Below are positions 26,465-37,000 of a stretch of DNA of 64,000 bases, in pieces. The stretch covers positions 1 through 64,000 of the forward strand of contig CAMHJX010000007.1 of NCBI GenBank assembly GCA_946185535.1. The letters run 5' to 3'. The position numbers and the translations under genes are program-made. The stretch is from an uncultured Bacteroidales bacterium. Lineage in GTDB: Bacteria > Bacteroidota > Bacteroidia > Bacteroidales > F082. The notes beneath the pieces were generated by a model, which saw only the letters and a program-made list of their open reading frames with translations, was not told where the DNA came from and searched no databases. Positions within the stretch are counted from its first letter, which is position 1. Every line of letters begins with the position of its first letter.

Positions 26465-27844
26465 ATGGAAAAGACCCCGTTCTTCCACGCCCTTAAGATA
26501 GATGAAGACACTTGCATAGGCTGCTCACGCTGCATGAAGATTTGCCCCACAGAGGCATTGCGCGTGCGCGACGGAAAAGCCGTCTTAATGCCCGACCGTT
26601 GTGTTGACTGCGGCAACTGTTTCAAAGTGTGTCCCACTCGCTCCATCTACATCGAGCAAGATGACTTCGAGGATATCTTCAACTTCCCCATCCGTGTGGC
26701 ACTAGTGCCCGCGGTCTTCATGGGCCAGTTCCCGAATGAAATCACCGTATCGCGAATTTACGGCATCCTCAAGGATATAGGATTCACCCACATCATCGAG
26801 GCGGAGTCATCCATACCCGTATATACAGCAGCCAAAAAGAAATATGCTGCTGAAAATCCCGACATCAAGCCACTGATCTCGACCTTTTGTCCGGCCATCG
26901 TACGCTTGATTCAGGTGAAATTCCCTGGTCTCACGGAAAATCTCATCCCATTACGAGCCCCTATCGACATCACGGCCATGTACATCCGCCGCAAAATCAA
27001 GGAGGAAATGGAATTAAAGGATGACCAAATCGGCATTTTCTACATCACCCCTTGCGCGGCCAAGATTGCAGCCGTGAAAAGCCCTGTGGGCGAAGAAAAG
27101 TCGCTGGTCGACGGTGTCATCAACATGGACTCACTCTATAACCGCGTGTATCACGAAATCAAGAAACAAGGCCATGGCTACAAGGAACAGAAACTGCCCG
27201 TTTCGCAACTCTCCGCCGACGGCGTGCTGACTTCATTAACCAACGGTGAGCGTCGTCTCTCAGATGCCCACCACTCCTACTCCATCGATGAAATCCATAA
27301 TGTCATCGAGTTCTTGGAAAAGGTCGAAAACGAAGAGATTGAGAATGTCGACTTTCTCGAATTGCGTGCCTGCGACCAAAGTTGCCCAGGCGGCATTCTG
27401 ACCTGTGATAATCGTTTCCTGATGTGCGAACGTGTGTTTGGTCGTGCCCGTAAAATCGCCGACCGTGAGCGTAAGGGCGAGCAGACCAAAGACCACGAGT
27501 TGGAAGAAGAGCGCAATTACTTGATGCGCCACATGAAAGTCGGTGAAATCAAGCCGCGTTCCATGCTCGTCCTCGACGACAACATCGCAGTGGCCTTGGA
27601 GAAGATGAAGAAAATCGACGAATACCGTGCCCGACTTCCTCAGACCGACTGTGGCATCTGTGGTGCCCCTACCTGCGATGCCTTAGCCCGCGACATCGTA
27701 TGTGACAACGCCGAACTCACCGACTGCGTCTTCATCCAGCGCAACCTCGAAGCCCGTGGTAACATGGATGTGCAGGAATCGCTTAAGATCATGGAGGTGA
27801 TTTGGGGCAAGGCAAAGATGAATGACTATGTGAAGAAGAAGTAA
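26465..27844 (+). CDS. [4Fe-4S] ferredoxin / [FeFe]-hydrogenase-like protein (non-catalytic or sensory type)
   Basis: 459 residues from ATG 26465 (MEKTPFFHALKIDED). The N-terminal double [4Fe-4S] ferredoxin has C17, C20, C23, C27 and C46, C49, C52, C56. The middle is a hydrogenase large-subunit-like domain, but its three H-cluster loops are altered: TFCPA in place of TSCCPxW, TPCAAK in place of MPCxxKxxE, and LRACDQSCPGG in place of ExMACxxGC. The C-terminus has DCGICGAPTC, a further [4Fe-4S] motif of the type found in corrinoid Fe-S proteins. It is unlikely to be a normal H2-evolving enzyme and may sense redox state for the DRTGG/HATPase partners. It corresponds in type to TM1421 of Thermotoga. 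Confidence 0.85.
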   Translation: MEKTPFFHALKIDEDTCIGCSRCMKICPTEALRVRDGKAVLMPDRCVDCGNCFKVCPTRSIYIEQDDFEDIFNFPIRVALVPAVFMGQFPNEITVSRIYGILKDIGFTHIIEAESSIPVYTAAKKKYAAENPDIKPLISTFCPAIVRLIQVKFPGLTENLIPLRAPIDITAMYIRRKIKEEMELKDDQIGIFYITPCAAKIAAVKSPVGEEKSLVDGVINMDSLYNRVYHEIKKQGHGYKEQKLPVSQLSADGVLTSLTNGERRLSDAHHSYSIDEIHNVIEFLEKVENEEIENVDFLELRACDQSCPGGILTCDNRFLMCERVFGRARKIADRERKGEQTKDHELEEERNYLMRHMKVGEIKPRSMLVLDDNIAVALEKMKKIDEYRARLPQTDCGICGAPTCDALARDIVCDNAELTDCVFIQRNLEARGNMDVQESLKIMEVIWGKAKMNDYVKKK

Positions 27845-27867
27845 CCTATTTAGACATCACTCATACA

Positions 27868-27898
27868 AAACGGCCACCTCGATGAGATGGCCGTTTTT
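27868..27898. terminator. Bidirectional terminator with ACGGCC core
   Basis: AAACGGCCACCTC pairs with GAGATGGCCGTTT, with an A-run before and a T-run after. It serves the plus-strand cassette and the minus-strand C25 peptidase gene, which converge here. Confidence 0.85.
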
Positions 27899-27918
27899 GC
27901 GTCTTATGGTGGCACAGA

Positions 27919-30900
27919 CTATTTTGAGTTTGTTGGATAGGTGAAAGCTTTGTTGTCCGTTGCCTTGGAATAATAGATGTAACCATGTCCTGGCTCAAGG
28001 ATATCCACTGACCCTCTCCAGCCGTTGCCGTTAAAGGTGGAAGTGCCTTCCGAAGACTTGATGACATCGCCCACCTCTGGATTAAGTCCAGAGAAGACAT
28101 CGTCAATAGACATAATATCTGTGGGTAGGAATCCAATCCAATTGATGCCATTCTGGATAGTAATTACATACTTTGAAGGATCGACGGGCATGCCTGACAA
28201 CATGAGTTCACAATCAGCGCTGACCAGAATCTGGTACATCTCACGAATGTCGAAGTCCAGGTTGACAGGTCTCCACTGTCCGTTGGTGAGTGAGATGGAA
28301 CTGTTTTGCGACTTGATGGTCGCGGTGCCGTTCGTCCCCACAGCGGCTTCAATGGCACTCTTGAGTTGGTCAAGAGTTATGTCAAGGTTGGTTGAGAACC
28401 AATTTGCGCCTGCAGCCAGTTCGACGATTTGTTCGGCCTCTGTCTCAATGCCAAGAAGAATATGGTTCTTCACCGACAAGACAGCATTGGCATTCGGATT
28501 CCAGCTGGTGGCACCTGAAGTGGTCGGAGGTGACAACGGGTTATAGTTGGTGGCGGAGTTGTATGAATAAATGGCTTGGCTTGTACTTGTGCTGTAAACC
28601 GAGCAAGCCATATAAGGCGTACCATCATATCTGCCTGAATTGTCGTCAATCACAACAACGAGGTTGTTAGTACCATCATATTCGAACGGTGTATCAAACA
28701 CAATGAAGGTCCAAGCGTTGGCAGCCATGGTGACACTGCCACTGAACACCTTGTTGGATGCCTCCATCGGAATCCAATCGGTATTGCTGCTAAAGGATGA
28801 CTTCTCTGTCGTAGCCAAGTACAAATCATACGTGCGAGTCCTCTCCCCACCTTCGTTGTAGAAGGCTATGCTGTTGATCGTTCCCGCTGTGCCTATTTCC
28901 TCAGCCGTGTAAATCTGCTGCGACAAGGTATAATTGTAATAACTGTAACTTGGCAAATAGGTATTGGTCGTGGTGCCTTCACCAATTTCAATGGCTTGAA
29001 CGAACATGGCTACAAGAATCCTGTCGCTGAGTGCCACAAAACTGATTTCCAAATCGTTGGAGATGATCTCGTCGTTTTCGGTCCAGCCAACGAAATAATA
29101 GCCCGTGTTGGCCGTGGCTGTGACCATGCAAGTTTCGCCGAAACTATACACGCCGCCACCTGTCAATGTTCCTCCTTGGGCGGGATTAGCACTCACCGTG
29201 ATGGTGATAGGCTCAGTTGAAGGAGCCGATTTGGTGATACGGATTTGGTTCTTCACATTGAGGATTGTTCCATAATAACTCGAAGTATTCATCGGATCGT
29301 AGTCCGTGCTTTCACTAAAGACGCGGATAGCTTGGCTTGGGGCATCAAACACACGGCATTTCATACCTCCACTGGTTGAAGTCGTATGGTCGTCAGCAAC
29401 AAGCACCACATTGGACGTGCCATCATAAAGGAATGCAGGATTCAGTGTAATGACCGTCCAATCATTGGCCACCATGGTGACTTCGCCACTAAACACCTTG
29501 TCGGAAGCGGAAACGGTTTCCCAATCCCTGTTTCCAGTGAAAGCACTTTTCGATGTGGCCTTCATGTAGAAGTCATAGTGACGTGTCTTCGCAGTGCCAC
29601 CGTTATAGAAGGCAATGCTGGTGATGACGCCAGCACCACCCAATTCCTCAACGGTGTAAATCTGTTCGGAAAGCGTGTTTTTGTACAAACTGATACTCGG
29701 AAGGTATTCATTTGTGGCATCGCTACTGTCGCCAATCTCAACACCCTCAACGAAATTGGCCACCAAATCCACATCGGTGGTCACATCGAAGGAATAGGAA
29801 ACGCTGTAGGAAACCACTTCGCCATTTTGAGTCCAATTGGTGAAGAGATAACCTTCGGCAGGCGTAGCAGTCACTGTGCAACTTGCCCCATAATGGAACT
29901 CACCGCTACCTGTGACAGTGCCGTGCGTGTCATCATCGGGAACGGCGGTGACGAAGAAGGTCTGGTAAACCATGGCGCAGTCGCAGTCGAACTCATAGAG
30001 GACACCAGAAGATGGGGTGCCACTCGATTGATAGACTAACATATCGCCTTCGTATTTCACGACAAAAGAACATTCACTGGCCATACTCGCCGAATGCCAG
30101 GTCAACGTCACATGAACGCCATGACCTATTTCCAATTCATAAAGCGCGCCACCGCCTCTTTCAATGGTCAACTCTTGTGCATCGCTTCCGTCGTCAAAAG
30201 AAACGATCAACTTGTTCCCGTTCCATCCGTCACCGTAGGAGTCACTAAGCTCGAATATGACTTTACAGGAGTTCTTCAACATCTCATTGGCTTGCACTTC
30301 GAGTCCGCCATCAGCCGTCATGGTGAAGTTGACGGGAATTTGCTTATCTTCAGGGCAATCAGCCGAAATAGTGGCCGTGAATTGGCATACTACCTCTTCA
30401 TCAACAGCAATAGTACCCACATTAATCGACGGATTGGAAATGTCGATGTAGTTGCTGGAAGAACTCATCGTGACCACGGCATTGTTAGCTTGGTAGTGGC
30501 CTCTGTTCTTGAACTTGGCGGTCACGGTAATCGTTTCGCCAGGGACAAAACTGCCATCCCACTTCATGCTCTGATAGGCCAACACGGCTTCGTTGGCTGT
30601 GACCACGATATTGCCTTCCCAACGATGCTCTCCGTTGACGGCGGCATAGTGGAGGGGTAACTCCGTGCCATCTGACACACCTTGCGCAATGAGGAACTTG
30701 AAACCGCTTGCAGTCGTCATGGTCTCAGGGGCCAAAGCATCAAAACTACTGGTTTCATCAACAATGATGACATCAGAATTTGTCGAAGTCAAGGTGAGGG
30801 TGGTGATGCCTGTAGTAGCCTCAGTACCCGTATTCTTGAAATTGAGGCTCAAATCAATGGTGTCGCCGACATGAGCAAGGGTTGGAGTAAAGCTGTCGAC

Positions 30901-32973
30901 CGAAATATATGGCCCTTCAACGATTGAAGACGGAATGGTGGTAATATAAGGAATGCGTTGGGGAGCGGTCACACAAATGGTGACATTGCAATTCGTATGG
31001 ACTGGAGTAACGGGGACGTAGGCCCTACCCGATTCATCCACAAGCGATGTGCCGATAAGCTCGCCATCCACGCTGATAGCCACGTATGACCCAGCGACGG
31101 CATTCACCTCAAAGGATTCCCAACCTATAGGAAAGACGTGCATGTGGCTCACGTTGTTGACAGTAGGTTGCACTCGATAAGGCATGATGGAGCCATCGCC
31201 CAACACATGATAGCCTTCCCAATAATAAAGCGGGTTGCAATGGACGCTATAGCCAAGCGCGCGGGCGGCATTGCCTGCTAGATTGCCAGCATAAAGAATG
31301 GAACAAACAGTATTGTAGGCATCATTCCTCCAAATGGCATCATAGCTGCCCATAGTGGTCTGTTCAAAGGTCGGCATGACGCCAAGTTGACCCGTCGAGA
31401 GGTTCGTGTTGACGGTCGTGGCACCCACACCAAAGTAATAGTCGTTATACCAAGTCGTGGGAGGGCAGGAACCAATGTATGCGTAGGCACCTTTATTCGC
31501 GGCACGAGTCAACACTTCTCCGTAACAGGGGGATTCGTTATAGCCCCAGTTTCCGGTTCTGCAGCAGTTACCCATGGCAAGGAAATACTTGTGCTCGTTG
31601 GTCAGGTTGTTGACATCGTCAACGGAAAACAACGGGTCTAACCAGGCTGTCTCGCTACCGTGGGCTGTGTAGTTGGCGAAGCCCACACCAGAGTTCAGAT
31701 AGTCGTAACAGCCGTCAAAGATGCCGTGGCTGAACTCATTGACGTTGGTGAAGCCATGCTCGGCATTGTAATAATAGTTGGTGGCATACCAAACGGTAGG
31801 ACGACCGACGATAATGTCCCAACCCGTATTGTCATAGCCAGCCACAAAAAGCACATTGTTCAAATAGCTCGGGTCGGGCATGGTGTATTGCTCGTATTCC
31901 ATGCCTTTGTTGAGCATGGCCGTCATCTCACCAACGGTCTCGGCGGAAAGACGGCTGTGGAGCATGTCAGGGAACTGGTCGCCGTCCACGCTGGAGTAGT
32001 AAAGGTCGGTAACAAAGCCTGTCTTGGTTCCGATGCCCGAGTTCACCACTTGGGCTTGGTCGCCCATAATCATCAGGAAAGTCGGCGCATCTTGGGCATA
32101 TTTTTCTTGGATGAAACTCTTAATTTCCTCAGCAGTAGTGCCGATGACATCGGTATAATTCACATCCACATAAATGCCCTTCAAGGTCTTCCAAGCCACC
32201 CAGTTTTGGATGCAGTTCTCGAACATACGGTTGGCAATGACCAGCATCTTCACGGGAGCGGACCACAGGTCGGGATGGTCTTCGTAAACACCTCTGACCG
32301 CTTGGCCATTGAACAATTGGTCATAAATCCCTGTATAATAAGGGCTGTAAGTCTTGACAAACATATCCTCTGTGGCGCGGATATCGGCACCATCGAAGCT
32401 GACCTCAACCTCAATGTCGTTAAACACACGGATTTTATTGTTGACAGGGTCATAGCTGACAGGCTCGATGCTCATCTGCCCCACTTGAACACCACGCATA
32501 GTGCCTTCTACACTGATGCGAGCCACAGGTTCGGAGCGTAAGCCACGTGTTTGATAGGCAGCTTCGTTATAGACGAATGGTACCTCTTGGTCTTTCCATA
32601 CCTCTGGTTGGCGAGGCGATAATCTGTGTATTCCGTATTCCTCAAGGTTGTAATCTGTCGCAGAATAATGGGTCACACAGATACTAGGTGAAGCACCAAA
32701 TGGCACTGCAATTAGTTGGTTCACGACAGGAATCTGAGGGTCGCCTTCATTACCGCCAATGACGGTGTTGGGCATGGTAAGCATGGAGAAAACGCCACGC
32801 TCAGTACTCATTTCGTTGGTCTCTAGGCTAGAAAACGAAAACGTGGCCTTCAGACTCGTCATGTCACTCTTTACACATTCGGCTTTGTCGACCGAACGAA
32901 GTTGGATGCTTTGTTGTGCCATAACACTCACACTGAGCATCATGGAAAGAAGAATCAGTAAGTTTTTTTTCAT
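27919..32973 (-). CDS. Gingipain-like C25 cysteine peptidase with InlB-type repeats
   Basis: A 1684-residue exported protein. Residues 1-19 are a signal peptide (MKKNLLILLSMMLSVSVMA), followed by a propeptide-like region. The caspase-like C25 domain spans about 230-600, with the catalytic His in NYTAHGSETAW (about 438) and Cys in MGNCCRTGNW (about 470), as in gingipains. An immunoglobulin-like part follows, then two units of an InlB-type repeat (GTVTGSG, GGTLTGGG) alternating with two copies of a 155-residue beta-rich module (LPSYSYYNYTLSQQIYT). The last about 175 residues are a GANWFST...NWIGF...PGHGYIYYS domain, where a T9SS tail would be expected. It is probably a surface protease; specificity cannot be inferred. 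Confidence 0.88.
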   Translation of the reverse strand: MKKNLLILLSMMLSVSVMAQQSIQLRSVDKAECVKSDMTSLKATFSFSSLETNEMSTERGVFSMLTMPNTVIGGNEGDPQIPVVNQLIAVPFGASPSICVTHYSATDYNLEEYGIHRLSPRQPEVWKDQEVPFVYNEAAYQTRGLRSEPVARISVEGTMRGVQVGQMSIEPVSYDPVNNKIRVFNDIEVEVSFDGADIRATEDMFVKTYSPYYTGIYDQLFNGQAVRGVYEDHPDLWSAPVKMLVIANRMFENCIQNWVAWKTLKGIYVDVNYTDVIGTTAEEIKSFIQEKYAQDAPTFLMIMGDQAQVVNSGIGTKTGFVTDLYYSSVDGDQFPDMLHSRLSAETVGEMTAMLNKGMEYEQYTMPDPSYLNNVLFVAGYDNTGWDIIVGRPTVWYATNYYYNAEHGFTNVNEFSHGIFDGCYDYLNSGVGFANYTAHGSETAWLDPLFSVDDVNNLTNEHKYFLAMGNCCRTGNWGYNESPCYGEVLTRAANKGAYAYIGSCPPTTWYNDYYFGVGATTVNTNLSTGQLGVMPTFEQTTMGSYDAIWRNDAYNTVCSILYAGNLAGNAARALGYSVHCNPLYYWEGYHVLGDGSIMPYRVQPTVNNVSHMHVFPIGWESFEVNAVAGSYVAISVDGELIGTSLVDESGRAYVPVTPVHTNCNVTICVTAPQRIPYITTIPSSIVEGPYISVDSFTPTLAHVGDTIDLSLNFKNTGTEATTGITTLTLTSTNSDVIIVDETSSFDALAPETMTTASGFKFLIAQGVSDGTELPLHYAAVNGEHRWEGNIVVTANEAVLAYQSMKWDGSFVPGETITVTAKFKNRGHYQANNAVVTMSSSSNYIDISNPSINVGTIAVDEEVVCQFTATISADCPEDKQIPVNFTMTADGGLEVQANEMLKNSCKVIFELSDSYGDGWNGNKLIVSFDDGSDAQELTIERGGGALYELEIGHGVHVTLTWHSASMASECSFVVKYEGDMLVYQSSGTPSSGVLYEFDCDCAMVYQTFFVTAVPDDDTHGTVTGSGEFHYGASCTVTATPAEGYLFTNWTQNGEVVSYSVSYSFDVTTDVDLVANFVEGVEIGDSSDATNEYLPSISLYKNTLSEQIYTVEELGGAGVITSIAFYNGGTAKTRHYDFYMKATSKSAFTGNRDWETVSASDKVFSGEVTMVANDWTVITLNPAFLYDGTSNVVLVADDHTTSTSGGMKCRVFDAPSQAIRVFSESTDYDPMNTSSYYGTILNVKNQIRITKSAPSTEPITITVSANPAQGGTLTGGGVYSFGETCMVTATANTGYYFVGWTENDEIISNDLEISFVALSDRILVAMFVQAIEIGEGTTTNTYLPSYSYYNYTLSQQIYTAEEIGTAGTINSIAFYNEGGERTRTYDLYLATTEKSSFSSNTDWIPMEASNKVFSGSVTMAANAWTFIVFDTPFEYDGTNNLVVVIDDNSGRYDGTPYMACSVYSTSTSQAIYSYNSATNYNPLSPPTTSGATSWNPNANAVLSVKNHILLGIETEAEQIVELAAGANWFSTNLDITLDQLKSAIEAAVGTNGTATIKSQNSSISLTNGQWRPVNLDFDIREMYQILVSADCELMLSGMPVDPSKYVITIQNGINWIGFLPTDIMSIDDVFSGLNPEVGDVIKSSEGTSTFNGNGWRGSVDILEPGHGYIYYSKATDNKAFTYPTNSK

Positions 32974-33093
32974 TATTCAGACATTTATACTGTTCAAATT
33001 AAAAATACAAAGATATACAAAGAATAAACACGACGAAGACAAAGTTGCCAGAATTGCATATTTTTCACTCTCAATAGCAGAATTGCATTAATT

Positions 33094-33131
33094 GAGAAAC
33101 GGCCGCTCTCGGGAGAGAGCGGCCGTTTCTC
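33094..33131 (-). terminator. Perfect 17-bp hairpin, ACGGCC type
   Basis: GAGAAACGGCCGCTCTC is followed by a 4-base loop and its exact reverse complement. It lies 27 bases past the stop of the small secreted protein. The T-run is weak, but the core matches the hairpins at 27868 and 42803. Confidence 0.75.
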
Positions 33132-33157
33132 ATCTTTTCTTTGCTTTGGCAAGTAGA

Positions 33158-33838
33158 TTACTTATTACTTGACGGGAATGTGAATACCCTGTCTGTCGAG
33201 TTTGGTGCCGAGACGAAGATGTAGCCGTGTCCGGGTACGAGAGTGGTGAAAGTTGTTCCCTGCCAACGACCTCTGTTATACACGGAGTTACCGCTCGGGT
33301 CTTTGACGTTGTCATTGTTTTGGGGTGGCAAAGTGGCAAAGGCTTCGGTGATAGTCATGCTCTGGCTGAACGGGAAGCCAATCCAGTTGGAAACACCGTT
33401 GCCAACGATGGTAATGGGATGTTCAGCGGGGTCGATGGGCATGCCTTCAAGCGAAATCTCGATATCCTCATCCAAAACGATTACGAATCTATTGGCCACA
33501 TCCCAAGTAAAGGCTGCGGGAACGTTCCAACGTCCTCTACTATACGTGGCGTTAGCACCATGTGACTTGATTGTGATAGTCTTATTGGGCGTTGAGGCTG
33601 CCACGAGAGCTGCTTGAAGGTCTTCAAGCGTGATATCCAAGTAGGTCGAGAACCAGTTGGCGCCTGTCAACAACGCTATCGTCTGGGTCTCGGTTGAACC
33701 ACAAAAAGCACTTTGGTGATCATCCAATCCGTGCGTCGGGGGCAGACAAGGGCCGTCATATTCCTGAGCTTGGCCTCTTGTTATGGCCGCCAATATAAGT
33801 GCGACCATCATTGCAATTGATAATAACTTTGTTTTCAT
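33158..33838 (-). CDS. Small secreted protein made of the GANWFST domain
   Basis: 226 residues: a signal peptide (MKTKLLSIAMMVALILAAITRGQAQ), a short linker, then one full copy of the domain that also ends the neighbouring C25 peptidase. The shared landmarks are GANWFSTYLDITLEDLQAAL, TIKSHG, SRGRW, LEGMPIDPAEHPITI, NWIGFP, NRGRWQG and PGHGYIFVS, ending FTFPSSNK (FTYPTNSK in the peptidase). No other domain is present. Function unknown; it could bind the same surface partner as the peptidase or be carried with it. Confidence 0.8.
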   Translation of the reverse strand: MKTKLLSIAMMVALILAAITRGQAQEYDGPCLPPTHGLDDHQSAFCGSTETQTIALLTGANWFSTYLDITLEDLQAALVAASTPNKTITIKSHGANATYSRGRWNVPAAFTWDVANRFVIVLDEDIEISLEGMPIDPAEHPITIVGNGVSNWIGFPFSQSMTITEAFATLPPQNNDNVKDPSGNSVYNRGRWQGTTFTTLVPGHGYIFVSAPNSTDRVFTFPSSNK

Positions 33839-33920
33839 TGTTTATGTTTTTAATATCGTTAACTCAATTTGTTCGCTTTTATTATAAGTTACTGTTCAAA
33901 AATAATGTATAGTATTCTTG

Positions 33921-33955
33921 GCTGTAAGCTATCAGCCGTCAGCTATCAGCTCGGT
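33921..33955. repeat. Heptad repeat in the intergenic region
   Basis: AGCTATC / AGCCGTC / AGCTATC / AGCTCGG, a 7-bp period. It is followed by about 60 GC-rich bases up to the stop of the LRR gene; no gene is present in 33839-34025. Confidence 0.65.
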
Positions 33956-34025
33956 AGCACCCCGTGCGCGCCCCGCCCAGCGGCTTTCTCGCCCCTGGCC
34001 CGTCTTGCCCGTGACGGAACAAAGG

Positions 34026-37000
34026 TTAGTTCTGAGAAACAGAACGCACGGGACGCACACTTTGACCATAGTCACGGGTGTCTTGCCAGAACATGAAGTA
34101 ATCGTCCGAGTTGAAGAAGAAGTCCCACGCAATGCTCGGGTAATCCGTGCGAAGCGAACTCGACCAGTAGACGCCCCAACTGTCGGTATAGCCGAGAAAG
34201 CTATTGTAGCGGTAGCCAGCGGCAGGCAGGAAGAGACTATTGCCGTTTGTGGCGGTGAAGAGGCGTCCGTTCACCCCGTTTTGAGTCGTCCAAGTATGGG
34301 TCGTGTTGTCGAGAAGTTCCTCCCATTCCTCCTTGGTGGGCATGCGCCAGCCACTGCCCCAATTGGCCGTGGCCGCGTCGTCCTCGGGCAACAAGATGGT
34401 CAGGTCGTCGTAGAAGCCTTCGTAGCCGAAGGTAGAGTAGCTGCAATACTTGGTGAGTTGCGGGTATTCCTCCAAGATACCATTTACATATTGGTAGGTG
34501 TCCCAGTTGTAGGTGTCCTTCGGCGTGGTTTCGCCCCAGGCGAAGTAGTCGCCGTATTCTTCGGGGCTGTCGGCACCCACGTTGCAGGTGGCCCAAAGCA
34601 GGCCGCTCGGCAGGCCGAGGTCGACGTAGTCGTTTATATGAGCCTCGCCGCGGATGCAGACCGTGGTCGTCTCCGTCACATGCACGAAGAAGCCTTGCAT
34701 CGGGGCAATAGGCCCGCAGGTGATGGTCTGCAAGTCGCCGTTCTCATCATATATCATGACTTCCATCGGCACCAGCTCGCCATCGCTGGTCTGGCGGTAG
34801 ACGTAGGCATTGTAGGTGAAGGGGTTGCCCAAGAGCTCCCAACCGTTATAGGGGTTGGCTGAGCCTTCGGTGTACTCCACGGTAATATCCATAGTTGTTT
34901 CATAATTGGTAGAAAGCGTGGCGCCCGGCACCGAAATCTCAATGGACTCGGGATTGGCATAAAGGTATCCCGAACCATAACCGACATAACTGATGGAGTA
35001 CTGCTTGTGGTTGCGCCATTCGGCATCCGGCTCGTTCGGGTCAAAACGGTAGAGGTCGTTGCCCTCGTTGGCAGTCATGGCTGTAGGCACTTGGGAATTT
35101 AGGAACGGGAAAGCCAGCAGATAATAGTTGTCCTGGTTGTTCGCATCGCCATAGCCTACGATATTCTTCTTCATCGTCACCACAAGACCCGGGGTATTGT
35201 GCTTCAGCTGTCCGCCGTCGGCCACGGTGATGCTGCCGCCTTGTTTGCTCACCGTGTTGGCCACGGCTATATAGCCTGCAGGAACGATGACGTCAGCTTG
35301 GATGATGACGTCGCTGCCCGCGGGAGGCACCGTGCCTGTGTTCCAATGGCTGCCTTCGTTCCAGTTGCCGTTGCTAATGAAGATGGGTGGCGTGTCGGTG
35401 GTGAAGTAGTGCATGGCACTCCAATCCGTATAGGAGCCGCTGCCGTCGCAGTCCATGTCTCTCACCTGCCATTCGTATTCGGTGGCAGGCATAAGACCGG
35501 TGATGTCGACGCTTGAGCCGGCGACAAGGACTGTCGTCCAGTCGGTCAGGGCATTGGAATAACAAACGCTGAAGTCGTCCACGTCGAGGTAACACTTATC
35601 TGTGCAGTCAAAGTGACGGATGGCCACATAGCCTTGTAGTCCGGCATAGGCACCCAGGTCAACGGTAAACTCGTACCATGTTCCTTGGGCACGACTGTCG
35701 CCGCGGGTAGCGATGGCGCGACCGCCACTTCCCTTGGCGGCCATCGTCCATTCTTGCACCATAGTGAAGGCTGATGGACTGGTGTTGTTCGTTGTAGAGA
35801 CGGCCACACCGAAATGTTCGGCTGCATAGAGGTTATCCTGAGCGCAAGCATAGAACCTGACAACGCCTCCTAAAGGTATCCTTGGCGTGACGAGATAGTT
35901 GTCGGGGGTCAGGGGACCTACTCCAGACACCCAACTTGCGGAAAGCACCATGGATTGGCTCTCATGGCCTCCCCAAGTCGTGTTAACTTGCCAGCTATAG
36001 CCATCGCCGTCGGCGTCAATGGTCGTCCATTGGTCAAGGCCATCCTCGAAGTCATCATAGAAGACGGAGGCCTGCCTGTACCTCAGCGTGTAGGCGTCTT
36101 GCAATCCGTTCCAACTCAGCGTAGCCGAGTTCAGTGCGACATCGGAAGCCACCAATGCACCAGGCCGCATGCAAGGATCGGGTGCCGTGAAGCTGAATTT
36201 GTCAAGGTATAAGTAGAACTGGTCATACGAATTACACCTGACGGCCACAAACTTGGTACCAGCAGGAAGCAATGTGTGGTAGCGTTTCCAACGTGTATTG
36301 GAAACAGTGGTCTCTTCCTCCCAGGTGAAGTTGTCCACATCGGAGTCGGTGGTTGACCAGCCCACTTGGAACCTTTCGCAATATGCAAGGGAATTGTTCT
36401 TGTATTGGAACTCGACAGCCAAGCCCTCATCGGTGCCGACCAGCTCGGGGGAAATCAGATATTGGGGCGGAGCATAGTTATACTTGAAACTGAAACCGTA
36501 AGAGCCAGTATACGCGCCATTCACGTTGATACCCGTTAATCCGTCGCAGTCAACCATCGACCAGCAGTTGAACTCGTCGCTGTCCTCGAAGCCATAGGCA
36601 TAAGGAATGGTTCTTGCGCATGTGCCGCTCCCGTTGAGGATGAGCTGGTTCTTGAAGGGGATGGTGAATAATGTGCCAACATAGCCCGAGGGACTGCTGG
36701 GGTTGAAGTCGGTGTTGTCGTTGTAAACATAAATGGACTGTTGCTCATCGGGTATGTAGCCTCGACACTCCATGTGCGGTTCATTCGACCAGCTTCCCGT
36801 GTTGTCATCCATGACCAAGAGAAGGTTGGACGTGCCGTTGTAGGCGAAGGGCGTGTCAAGCTCAATGGTGGTCCAGTAGCCCTTGGTCATGGTCACCGTG
36901 CCGCTGAAGACGCGGTTGGCCGACGACACTGACACCCAGTCGGTGCCGCTGCTGAAGCTGTTCTTGGCGGTATGCAACATATAGATGTCATAGCTTCGGG

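Noticed and set aside
31660-32541. 293-codon frame antisense to the C25 peptidase
   Set aside because: Opposite strand of conserved catalytic-domain codons; low-complexity Val/His-rich shadow.
33918-34862. 314-codon frame antisense to the LRR gene
   Set aside because: It overlaps the clear FISUMP domain on the minus strand and starts in a repeat.
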